Origin: Bacteriovorax stolpii
GTDB lineage: Bacteria > Bdellovibrionota > Bacteriovoracia > Bacteriovoracales > Bacteriovoracaceae
NCBI GenBank assembly: GCA_945862475.1
Contig: CAMAYW010000119.1
Location: forward strand, 1 to 7,224
Reading direction: 5' to 3'
Length of the DNA: 7,224 nucleotides
Of this stretch, positions 1 through 6,596 are shown piece by piece. How positions within the stretch are numbered: the stretch's first letter is position 1; each line of letters begins with the position of its first letter. The translations under genes and the position numbers were made by a program. The notes under the pieces were generated by a model. That model was not told the DNA's origin. It did no database searches and saw nothing but the letters and a program-made list of their open reading frames with translations.

Positions 1-314
1 GGAATATTTAAAAGAAGCCCTGTTTGTTTTTTTTGGACTTCATCGAGTTCAATGGCTTCAGACTCCATGAGTGATTTTAAGTGCGCCACTTGCTTCATTT
101 GCGTATCAGCGTCTTGCTTATTCTTTTTTAATTCACCAATTTCTCGAGAGAGTTTATTCACATCTGCTTTTTTGGTTTCCGTCGAGGTGGTCAGTTCTTT
201 TCTTTTTTTATTTAAATGAACAATATCGTCGAGGATAGAAGTATCAAAATTTCTATTAGAGAGACTTGCTTTTACGTTTTGAAAATCGATTTCAATTTTT
301 TTAATGTCTAACAT
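1..314 (-). CDS. serS: Seryl-tRNA synthetase, N-terminal part (cut by window edge)
   Basis: Class II aminoacyl-tRNA synthetase that charges tRNA-Ser with serine in the cytoplasm. Only the first 104 codons are present. The translation begins MLDIKKIEIDFQNVKASLS, matching the usual SerS opening (M-L-D-I-K, then a short helix ending in a 'SL..R' segment). Residues about 30-95 are heptad-rich and charged, with K/E-dense stretches such as KKRKEL and LSREIGELKKNK. This is the antiparallel coiled-coil arm that in the family contacts the long variable arm of tRNA-Ser. The last visible residues, LLLNI followed by the first two bases of a Pro codon, fit the family's 'LL.IPN' junction between arm and catalytic domain. 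The catalytic motifs lie outside the window. The ATG at 312-314 is preceded by an AGGTGA ribosome binding site, seven bases after the stop of the TPR gene, so the two are probably cotranscribed and perhaps translationally coupled. Identification rests on this N-terminal pattern alone. Confidence 0.9.
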   Translation of the reverse strand, partial: MLDIKKIEIDFQNVKASLSNRNFDTSILDDIVHLNKKRKELTTSTETKKADVNKLSREIGELKKNKQDADTQMKQVAHLKSLMESEAIELDEVQKKQTGLLLNI

Positions 315-317
315 AAA

Positions 318-323
318 TCACCT
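318..323 (-). promoter_or_regulatory. Ribosome binding site of serS, overlapping upstream stop codon
   Basis: On the minus strand the junction reads TAGGTGATTTATG. The TAG stop of the TPR gene shares bases with an AGGTGA Shine-Dalgarno-like sequence, which lies 3-4 bases before the serS ATG. The spacing is on the short side. The overlap means ribosomes finishing the TPR gene end on the serS initiation site, which favours coupled translation. Confidence 0.65.
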
Positions 324-3300
324 ATTTCATAAGATTGATATAAGCTTCAAGATTGCTTTTATGAGGGCTTTCTGGATCCATTTCAAGATACAATTTATAG
401 GATTCTATGGCCAGACCTCCCTGACCTAGTTGCCTGTAAACATCCCCCAGTTTTTTGTGAACGATGGGCTCATCTTCCCTAATTTTGATGGCACTCTTAT
501 AAAGATCAAGGGCCAAATCATGGTTATTTCGTTTTGTGCTAAGATCGGCAAGTCCAACAATCGCATCATAAGATCGTGGATTAATTTTTTGAGCTCTCCT
601 ATATAAATTTTCTGCGTCCACAAATTTATCTTTTGCTAAATATATTTGTGCCATGAAAACGAGATCATCATCATTTTCACCATTTGCTTTTACATTTTCT
701 TCAATTTTTTTAAGGGCGCCATCTAGATCACCAGAAAGAAAATCGATTTTTGCCATGTAATACAAAACCTTTGGATAAGAATCCAATTTATCTTTCACTC
801 GCTTAAACCACTTTGCAGCTTCAGCTAATTTGCCATCTTCAAATAAAACCCTTCCGGCCGTCATCATACTTTCTAGATCACCTGGCTCAATTGCCACTAA
901 TTTTTCTACTAAGGGAGGTATATCTTTATTTCGATCATCTAGTAGCGCTGCTTTAATTAAAAACTCATATAACGCTTTATCCGTACTATGATCTTTTTCG
1001 AGTTTCGTTTTGTAGTCTTGGAAATCTTTTATCTTCCCGGAACGATAGTAGAAGATAGCTATTTCTGACATGATCTTTGGATCCTCACCAAAATCATCTT
1101 TTAAACTTAGTAAGTAACCGATCGCTGCAAGATCATCCTGAGTTTCATAAATTAGACGGGCATAGGCAATTCTGTACTCAGGATTCGTGGGATCAAGCTC
1201 CATGCACTTGTTTAAAAGAAGCCGACTCGCATCAAAATTGGCTTTTTTTAACAACAATTGAGCTAGTACAAAAATATCGTCATCATTAAGAGGGTTTTGA
1301 TTGATTGAGTTTTTAAGCCATGACATGGCCTGCAATAAGTCGCCCATTTTTAAGTAGAGCTTAGCATTTAGAGATGTATACTCCCAAGCTTCTCGAAGAT
1401 TTGTAGAAGAGATGACCTGCAAACGTATTTTTGCATCATTAAATTTATAGGTTTCAATATAGGCATCAATAAGACCGAAGTTTATTTTTTTATCTTCTGG
1501 ATATTTTTTTACGAGATCCTCAAGTGTCTGGATCGCTTGCTTGGCAAGGCCGAGGCGAAGTTGAACTTTCGCCAGAAAAAGCTCCGATGGAATATGACCT
1601 GGGTAGGCTTCTGTTGCCTTGGCCGAATAGCTCATGGCGAGGTCGAAATTCTTTTTTTCATAAAACTCTTTCGCTTGAATAAGAAATTTAACAGCCTTAC
1701 TTTCACTAATGATTTTGATCGCGACCTTATCATCACTTTGACTTCCCTCAAGTTCCGCTAATTTTATTCGTAGATCATCAGAGTCATTGATTCTAAGAGA
1801 TAACAAAAGAGTCTTAGCTGCTTGTTTTGATTTATTTTCTAGAACAAATATAAGACCTCTGAGCTCTAAAAACTTGGCAAAATTGATATTCGCCGAATCA
1901 AGACCCATCATTTCGACTTTTTTCAAAATCTTTTTGGCGATGTCTATTTTCTTCTCTTTAATTAATAATTCCGCATTCATAAGATAAAAAATGGGCAGGT
2001 TTGGATTCTCTTTTAAGGCAGACCTTGCGAGATCCATCGCTTTGTCTTGCTCTTGATTTAACATGTAGTATTCAAACAAAGCACTATAGGTGTATCTATT
2101 TTTATCTTTTGCTTTAAGAAGTGCCTGAAGAAATTGTTTTGCCTGATCAATTTTCCCAATCCGAATTAAACTTTTTAAATACACAGCAAACAGATCCTGA
2201 GTCACATTTTTTGGATTAAGCTTCAAATATTTTTGAATCACATCCACTGCAGCTCCGGGCCTATTAATTGTCATGTAAAACAAATTAATACCAATGACCC
2301 CGTTAGGATCTTGCATTAAAAAAGGTTTTTTTGATTGGATAATATTAAAAATTGTCTGGGCATCTTTTAACTTTTGTCTCGAGTTTTGAAGTTGCTCGGA
2401 ATACGACCTAACCATGTAATTCAAAGCCGCTAAGTTTTCCATGTCATTTTCATAACTTGTTTTAAAACTTATTCCGGCTTTAATAATGTTGATATAGCCA
2501 CCACGATTGAACTCAACGAGACCTTTTTTAAAATCTAATTCAGACTTCTTATTATTTGATTGATCAAATGGGATCGGAAAACCAATAACAGGATCGACGT
2601 GTTTAAATGTCGCCTTTTGTGGTTTATCCTCAGGAAAAAAGATGACAAAAAGTATTAATCCCAATGCCACCGCTAGTATAAGCTTCTTTTTTTTGTTCTT
2701 CGATTCGTCGTTATTATTTACAACGACTTCTTCTTCCTCTTTAATTTCTCTCTCTTTAATAATCTTTAGCTCTTTCTCGATGTTTTGTTCTTCTTCTTTT
2801 GCTTCCTCTAGTATTTCTAATTGATTTATTTTTATCATTTGAGTCGATTCATCTTTTTGAATCTCTTCTTTCTCTTTTGCGATTTCCAAAGCGAGGTTTT
2901 TTGCCCTTTCCTCTTCTTTTTGTTTCTCTAATTCTTCAGCTTGTTTTTTAGCATCTGCTTCTTTTTGAAGCTTGCGCATTTTTTCAATTTCTTGTTGGGC
3001 AACGGGATTAATAATCGTCTTATCACTATTATCTTCAATTTTTTTTTCGGAAAAGAGTGGTGCCTTCTCCATTTCTATTTCAAGTTCCAATGACGGTAAT
3101 GAATCTAGATTATAAGTTTTTGAATTTTCTTTCTCGGAGGTTTTCTTTGCTTGAGATGGAATTTGGATCGTTTCCGTTAATTGTTCTACTTGTGGTTCTT
3201 CAATACCAACCAAATTCTCAATTTCTTTCTCTTGTCTTTGAGTTCTAATTTTTGAAAGATCTATGACAAATGTTTCTTCTTTAACTGATTCATTGATTGG

Positions 3301-3498
3301 TGCGAGAGTTGTTTTATTTTCGTCCATCAAGTCTTCATAGAATTCAATGTTTCTAATAGAATCCCAGTTTCCAGTTGGATATACTTGAAACTCTTCATTA
3401 CCTTTGATGTGACCTTTTTGCTTCAACTCAAAAAGTTGATTTTTTTCAAATGGTCCAATTACCCGGCCGCCCAAGAGCCGAAGTCTGTATTTCGTCAT
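322..3498 (-). CDS. Membrane-anchored TPR protein with N-terminal GYF_2-like domain, function unknown
   Basis: A 1058-aa protein; I do not recognise a named gene. Residues 1-57 resemble the GYF_2 (DUF4339) fold: a 'LLGGRVIGPF' strand-turn, a helix with QLFELKQKG, then VYPTGNW. Residues 60-166 are polar and probably disordered. Residues 167-257 form a Glu/Lys/Gln-rich probable coiled coil. After a KNKKKK cluster comes one hydrophobic helix (272-289, LILAVALGLILFVIFF). By the positive-inside rule the N-terminal third is cytoplasmic and the rest periplasmic; no signal peptide is seen. From about 320 to the end the protein is helical repeats. The clearest TPR units are at about 945-978 (IYLAKDKFVDAENLYRRA), 979-1012 and 1013-1046; more degenerate ones lie near 603-670 and 875-940. 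TPR arrays usually scaffold protein complexes, so a bridging role across the inner membrane is an inference. The ATG at 3498 was chosen because the GYF-like domain begins there and a TATAAT sits just upstream. The longer frame would start with TTG inside the nuoN terminator. The gene is followed after seven bases by serS. Confidence 0.85.
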   Translation of the reverse strand: MTKYRLRLLGGRVIGPFEKNQLFELKQKGHIKGNEEFQVYPTGNWDSIRNIEFYEDLMDENKTTLAPINESVKEETFVIDLSKIRTQRQEKEIENLVGIEEPQVEQLTETIQIPSQAKKTSEKENSKTYNLDSLPSLELEIEMEKAPLFSEKKIEDNSDKTIINPVAQQEIEKMRKLQKEADAKKQAEELEKQKEEERAKNLALEIAKEKEEIQKDESTQMIKINQLEILEEAKEEEQNIEKELKIIKEREIKEEEEVVVNNNDESKNKKKKLILAVALGLILFVIFFPEDKPQKATFKHVDPVIGFPIPFDQSNNKKSELDFKKGLVEFNRGGYINIIKAGISFKTSYENDMENLAALNYMVRSYSEQLQNSRQKLKDAQTIFNIIQSKKPFLMQDPNGVIGINLFYMTINRPGAAVDVIQKYLKLNPKNVTQDLFAVYLKSLIRIGKIDQAKQFLQALLKAKDKNRYTYSALFEYYMLNQEQDKAMDLARSALKENPNLPIFYLMNAELLIKEKKIDIAKKILKKVEMMGLDSANINFAKFLELRGLIFVLENKSKQAAKTLLLSLRINDSDDLRIKLAELEGSQSDDKVAIKIISESKAVKFLIQAKEFYEKKNFDLAMSYSAKATEAYPGHIPSELFLAKVQLRLGLAKQAIQTLEDLVKKYPEDKKINFGLIDAYIETYKFNDAKIRLQVISSTNLREAWEYTSLNAKLYLKMGDLLQAMSWLKNSINQNPLNDDDIFVLAQLLLKKANFDASRLLLNKCMELDPTNPEYRIAYARLIYETQDDLAAIGYLLSLKDDFGEDPKIMSEIAIFYYRSGKIKDFQDYKTKLEKDHSTDKALYEFLIKAALLDDRNKDIPPLVEKLVAIEPGDLESMMTAGRVLFEDGKLAEAAKWFKRVKDKLDSYPKVLYYMAKIDFLSGDLDGALKKIEENVKANGENDDDLVFMAQIYLAKDKFVDAENLYRRAQKINPRSYDAIVGLADLSTKRNNHDLALDLYKSAIKIREDEPIVHKKLGDVYRQLGQGGLAIESYKLYLEMDPESPHKSNLEAYINLMK
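2632..2685 (-). other. Transmembrane helix segment of the TPR protein
   Basis: This stretch encodes 18 consecutive hydrophobic residues (LILAVALGLILFVIFFPE without the last two), flanked by KNKKKK on the N-terminal side and an acidic PEDK on the C-terminal side. It divides the acidic/basic coiled-coil region from the TPR region. The charge asymmetry predicts N-terminus in the cytoplasm and C-terminus in the periplasm. It is the only convincing membrane segment in the protein. Confidence 0.8.
2728..3000 (-). other. Glu/Lys-rich coiled-coil coding segment
   Basis: Codes for residues about 167-257 of the TPR protein, a continuous run rich in E, K and Q with regularly spaced L, I and A (for example EKMRKLQKEADAKKQAEEL). 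This is typical of a long helical coiled coil. At the DNA level it gives a strongly purine-rich coding strand, seen as a pyrimidine-rich tract on the plus strand. It probably acts as a spacer or oligomerisation rod between the GYF-like head and the membrane. Confidence 0.7.
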
Positions 3499-3505
3499 AG
3501 CATTA

Positions 3506-3511
3506 ATTATA
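3506..3511 (-). promoter_or_regulatory. Putative -10 promoter element of the TPR gene
   Basis: The minus strand carries a perfect TATAAT whose last base is seven bases before the A of the ATG at 3498. The usual spacing from a -10 box to the transcription start would put +1 on or next to that A, giving a leaderless message. At a 17-base spacer the -35 position reads ACCCTC, which is poor. The AT-rich spacer and the upstream T tract of the terminator may partly compensate. In AT-rich DNA a TATAAT can occur by chance, so support comes mainly from its exact position, the absent Shine-Dalgarno and the terminator just upstream. Confidence 0.5.
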
Positions 3512-3536
3512 AAGGATTTTAGATATTTGAGGGTGG

Positions 3537-3568
3537 AAAACAAAAAGGGGAGCAAAAAGCTCCCCTTT
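3537..3568 (-). terminator. Rho-independent terminator of the nuo operon
   Basis: On the minus strand a perfect 10-base-pair stem (AAAGGGGAGC pairing with GCTCCCCTTT) encloses a five-T loop and is followed by TTTGTTTT. The stem has a GC-rich core of seven pairs. It begins five bases after the nuoN stop codon, so it closes the nuoL-nuoM-nuoN transcript. On the plus strand the hairpin is followed by only three T residues, so activity in that direction is doubtful, and no plus-strand gene needs it. Confidence 0.93.
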
Positions 3569-3573
3569 CAGTA

Positions 3574-5040
3574 TTACTTAATAAAAAGTGTCGCATTCCC
3601 TGCGAGGGCCATGGCCGAATCCCAGAAGATTCCAAGAAAGATAACTGGGATGAATAGAGCAATAATCACTGTTTGATTGAGGGTCGTGAAGCCCAAAACC
3701 TTCTCTTCACCCTGAGGTGTTCCGAAGATCATCGTTTTCGCCAATTTCATATAGTAGTAGAGGGCAATAACTGAGTTAACTGCTGCCACTAAAGCTATGC
3801 CGTAATGCTTTTTCTGAATAATAACTGAGAAGATATTGAACTTAGCAATAAACCCAGAAAAAGGTGGCATCCCAGCGAGTGAGAAAAGGACCGAGGCCAT
3901 AATAATGGCCATCACGGGATGCTTGTAAATGAGGCCCCTAAAGACATCGTATGAGTCAGTGCCATACATGTCTGATAAGTGTGAGGTAATGTAAAATGCG
4001 ATGAGGGTCATGAATAAATAAACAATTCCGTAAAAAAGAATCGCCTGAACACCAGCTTCGTTCATCACAACAACACCCAAGATCATCATTCCAACATGAC
4101 CTATAGATGAAAAAGCCAAAAGTCTTTTAACAGAAGTCTGACCAATCGCTGTTACGTTACCAACAGTCATCGTCATCGCCGCAATCACAAGAATTAATCC
4201 AATCCAAGAAATTGCTAGAGGAGACCCCTCTTGTACAAATACAAATGAAACTCTCACCAATGAAGCAATACCTGCCATTTTAGGTACGATCGCAAAGAAT
4301 GAGGTTACTGGAATCGGAGAGCCTTGGTACACGTCTGGAGTCCACATATGGAAAGGAAAAAGAGAAATCTTATAACCAATACCCACAAAGAACATGAGAA
4401 ACGAAATCATAAGGATGCCTAGATTGACTCCTTCAATTCCTGGAAGCTTCGTCACCATATCCACAAACTGGATAGAACCAAGGACTCCATAGAGATGAGA
4501 AATACCAAACAGAGCAATACCTGCAGAGAGTCCACCATAGAGAGCGTATTTCATACCAGCTTCGGTTGAAGTAGAATCGTCACGCTTAAAAGAACTTAGT
4601 ACATACGAAAGAATAGAGAGGGTCTCAATACCAAGATAAAGAGTGAGCATATTATTAGCGGAAGCTAAAAGCATTCCTCCAATTAAAACTCCTACGGCCA
4701 TGATAGAAAATTCAGATTTTAGATTTGAGTAAATATCTTTTGAAGAATGACTTAAAAAGACTGCACCCATTGTTCCAATAGTCATGATGATTTTCACAAG
4801 AGTCGAAAAAGGATCGATTGTGACGGCATTGTAGAAAATATGAACCGGTTTCGCACCAAGGTTTAACAAAAGACAAACGAGAACGACTCCCAACATAAGT
4901 TGAGTATAGACATGAATTTTTGTCCTAGGCGCATTTTCGTCTTTTACACCGGCCTCAGCGACTAAAAGTGTCGTCATAAGTACGATACTTATGATCTCCG
5001 GAACGTAGTAGCTTAAGAAACCAAATAACTGGTCAATCAC
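3574..5040 (-). CDS. nuoN: NADH-quinone oxidoreductase subunit N
   Basis: Inner-membrane, antiporter-like subunit of respiratory complex I that forms one of the proton channels coupled to NADH oxidation and quinone reduction. The 488-aa length matches the family (about 485 in E. coli). Hydrophobic helices fill the protein. Key residues are visible: Glu139 in LYLGIETLSI (TM5), Lys164 in AGMKYALYGG, Lys224 in GIGYKISLFPFHMWTPDVYQ (the broken-helix lysine of TM7), Lys254 in VPKMAG, and Lys400 in SGFIAKFNIF (TM12). These correspond by motif to E. coli Glu133, Lys158, Lys217, Lys247 and Lys395. The start is GTG at 5040, with GCGAGG five bases upstream and 11 bases after the nuoM stop. The open frame extends 37 codons further upstream, but that part overlaps nuoM and encodes an unlikely Cys-rich sequence. 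It is the last gene of the operon, followed at once by a terminator. Confidence 0.97.
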   Translation of the reverse strand: MIDQLFGFLSYYVPEIISIVLMTTLLVAEAGVKDENAPRTKIHVYTQLMLGVVLVCLLLNLGAKPVHIFYNAVTIDPFSTLVKIIMTIGTMGAVFLSHSSKDIYSNLKSEFSIMAVGVLIGGMLLASANNMLTLYLGIETLSILSYVLSSFKRDDSTSTEAGMKYALYGGLSAGIALFGISHLYGVLGSIQFVDMVTKLPGIEGVNLGILMISFLMFFVGIGYKISLFPFHMWTPDVYQGSPIPVTSFFAIVPKMAGIASLVRVSFVFVQEGSPLAISWIGLILVIAAMTMTVGNVTAIGQTSVKRLLAFSSIGHVGMMILGVVVMNEAGVQAILFYGIVYLFMTLIAFYITSHLSDMYGTDSYDVFRGLIYKHPVMAIIMASVLFSLAGMPPFSGFIAKFNIFSVIIQKKHYGIALVAAVNSVIALYYYMKLAKTMIFGTPQGEEKVLGFTTLNQTVIIALFIPVIFLGIFWDSAMALAGNATLFIK

Positions 5041-5045
5041 AAAAA

Positions 5046-5051
5046 CCTCGC
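5046..5051 (-). promoter_or_regulatory. Ribosome binding site deciding the nuoN GTG start
   Basis: GCGAGG lies immediately after the nuoM TAA and is followed by TTTTT and GTG. Its spacing of five bases supports the GTG at 5040 over the upstream in-frame TTG at 5151 and over later ATG codons such as the one inside the first membrane helix. Confidence 0.75.
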
Positions 5052-6569
5052 TTAGAACTTCGCCAATAAATCTACAAGCTGACCAACAGAAGCCTTCATC
5101 ACATTCAGAAGAGGGCTTGGGTAAATACCAAAAACAATCACAGCAACGCAAAGTGGAAGCATATAGAAAACTTCACGAGCGTTCATATCTTCGTATTCTT
5201 CTGTTTCTGGGTTTACCTCTCCAAAGAACATACGCTTAAACATCCAAAGAAGATAAGCTGCACCAATGAGAAGACCCACTACTGCGATCACGGTAATTGT
5301 TGTGAAACGCTGATAAATACCGAGGAAAATAAGTGCTTCAGAAATAAATCCAGAAAGACCTGGAAGACCTAGTGAAGCAAACATTCCGATAATAAACACC
5401 GTTGTGTACTTCGGAAGTTTTGTTGAAAGACCGCCGTAACCTTTAGAACCGTCTGGTTTAACAATCCAGCGGTGGTGAGAGCGCTCGTATAATATCCCAA
5501 TAAGTAAGAACATCATCGCAGTCGATGTTCCGTGGTTAAACATTTGAAGAACAGCTCCGTTCATTCCTTGGGTTGTCATGGCAGCTAGACCCAACATCAC
5601 AAAACCCATGTGAGAAACTGAAGAGTAAGCAACTAGTTTTTTCACATCATCTTGTGCCATGGCACAGAAAGCACCGTAGATCACAGAGATTAATCCCAAG
5701 ATCGCAATGATCGTCGACGATTCGACGGCCGCCATAGGAAAAATAGGGAAGGCGATTCTTAAGAAACCGTAGGTACCCATTTTAAGAAGGACTCCAGCGA
5801 GAATAACTGAAACAGCCGTTGGAGCTTGAACGTGTGCATGTGGTAACCAAGTGTGAAACGGGAAAACTGGAACCTTGATGGCAAAACCTAGGAACATGAA
5901 CCAGAAGAAAAGGTGTTCAAAAGAAAAATTCTTTCCAAAAACATTAACTGTAAGTTCTGTAAACTTTCCACCTTGGTGAGCGAGAATATTAAACGAATCA
6001 ACACCCTTACCTGTTGCATAGTAAAGCGCAATGATACCGACAAGCATAAAAATCGAACCGAAGAACGTGTAAAGAAAGAACTTGATCGCTGCGTATTCTC
6101 TGTTTTCTCCGCCCCAAATCCCAATAAGGAAGAACATTGGAAGAAGCATAACTTCCCAGTAAACATAGAACAGGAAGAAATCGAGAGAGAAGAAGACTCC
6201 AAACACTGTTGATTGAAGCATAAGGAGTAAAGCGAAATAGGCCTTAACATTTTTATGAATCGTCCAACTAGAAAGTGTGCATATAAAAAACAGGAGGGCG
6301 TTTAGGAAAGTCATGAGCATCGTTATGCCATCAATTCCTAGAAAGTAATTGATGTGAAACTGTTCAATCCATGGAATCTTAACCACGAATTGCATATCAG
6401 CTGTTGAAGTATCAAACTTTAGATACAACAAAACCGAGAGTATCAAGGTAATTGAAGTTGTGAGAAGTGTAACAAACTTAATCACACTCTCCTTCGCCTT
6501 GGGTGTTAAAATAACTCCAATCATACCGATGATTGGTAACCACAAAATCCAGTTTAAAATTCCGTTCAC
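5052..6569 (-). CDS. nuoM: NADH-quinone oxidoreductase subunit M
   Basis: Inner-membrane, antiporter-like proton-channel subunit of complex I, placed between NuoL and NuoN in the membrane arm. It is complete at 505 aa (E. coli 509). The family's key residues are all in place: Glu139 in YWEVMLLPMFF (TM5), Lys232 in FAIKVPVFPFHTWLPHAH (broken TM7), Lys263 in LLKMGTYG (TM8), His320 in SSVSHMGFV, His346 in MFNHG, and Glu411 in SGFISEALIFLG (TM12). They match E. coli Glu144, Lys234, Lys265, His322, His348 and Glu407 by motif. The start is GTG (NGILNWILWLP follows), preceded by GAGAGG at six bases. It begins 27 bases after nuoL and ends 11 bases before nuoN. Nothing unusual is seen in length or frame. 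The paralogue NuoL is excluded because of the length and the lack of a C-terminal lateral helix. Confidence 0.98.
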   Translation of the reverse strand: MNGILNWILWLPIIGMIGVILTPKAKESVIKFVTLLTTSITLILSVLLYLKFDTSTADMQFVVKIPWIEQFHINYFLGIDGITMLMTFLNALLFFICTLSSWTIHKNVKAYFALLLMLQSTVFGVFFSLDFFLFYVYWEVMLLPMFFLIGIWGGENREYAAIKFFLYTFFGSIFMLVGIIALYYATGKGVDSFNILAHQGGKFTELTVNVFGKNFSFEHLFFWFMFLGFAIKVPVFPFHTWLPHAHVQAPTAVSVILAGVLLKMGTYGFLRIAFPIFPMAAVESSTIIAILGLISVIYGAFCAMAQDDVKKLVAYSSVSHMGFVMLGLAAMTTQGMNGAVLQMFNHGTSTAMMFLLIGILYERSHHRWIVKPDGSKGYGGLSTKLPKYTTVFIIGMFASLGLPGLSGFISEALIFLGIYQRFTTITVIAVVGLLIGAAYLLWMFKRMFFGEVNPETEEYEDMNAREVFYMLPLCVAVIVFGIYPSPLLNVMKASVGQLVDLLAKF

Positions 6570-6575
6570 AAAGAA

Positions 6576-6581
6576 CCTCTC
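6576..6581 (-). promoter_or_regulatory. Ribosome binding site of nuoM (GTG start)
   Basis: In the 27-base nuoL-nuoM gap the minus strand has GAGAGG (inside a longer AGAGAGAGG run), then six bases and GTG. This fixes the non-ATG start at 6569. No promoter-like element or hairpin is seen in the gap, which fits one operon transcript. Confidence 0.75.
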
Positions 6582-6596
6582 TCTATAAAGAAAAAC

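Noticed and set aside
2690..2990. Pyrimidine-rich plus-strand tract that looks like a simple repeat
   Set aside because: It has no fixed repeat unit and is explained by Glu and Lys codons of the coiled coil.
1077..3248. Several plus-strand open frames of 60-74 codons across the TPR gene
   Set aside because: They are antisense shadows of one long continuous coding frame. The Ser/Phe-rich one at 2642-2824 is simply the complement of the Glu/Lys coiled-coil codons.
3495..3503. Tiny ATG-CTA-TGA frame whose stop overlaps the TPR gene start
   Set aside because: A two-codon frame is expected by chance, has no ribosome binding site, and would lie upstream of the predicted transcription start.
3499..3555. 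N-terminal extension of the TPR protein by 19 residues from a TTG at 3555
   Set aside because: The TTG lies inside the loop and stem of the nuoN terminator, no Shine-Dalgarno precedes it, and the GYF-like domain begins at the ATG at 3498.
5041..5151. N-terminal extension of NuoN by 37 residues overlapping the end of nuoM
   Set aside because: The extra sequence is Cys-rich, unlike any NuoN start, and reads out of frame through the conserved nuoM coding sequence. The GTG at 5040 has a well-placed GCGAGG and gives the family's normal length.
5888..6250. 120-aa minus-strand and 99-aa plus-strand open frames inside nuoM
   Set aside because: Both are shadows of the strongly conserved nuoM frame, with no ribosome binding site and no recognisable protein pattern.
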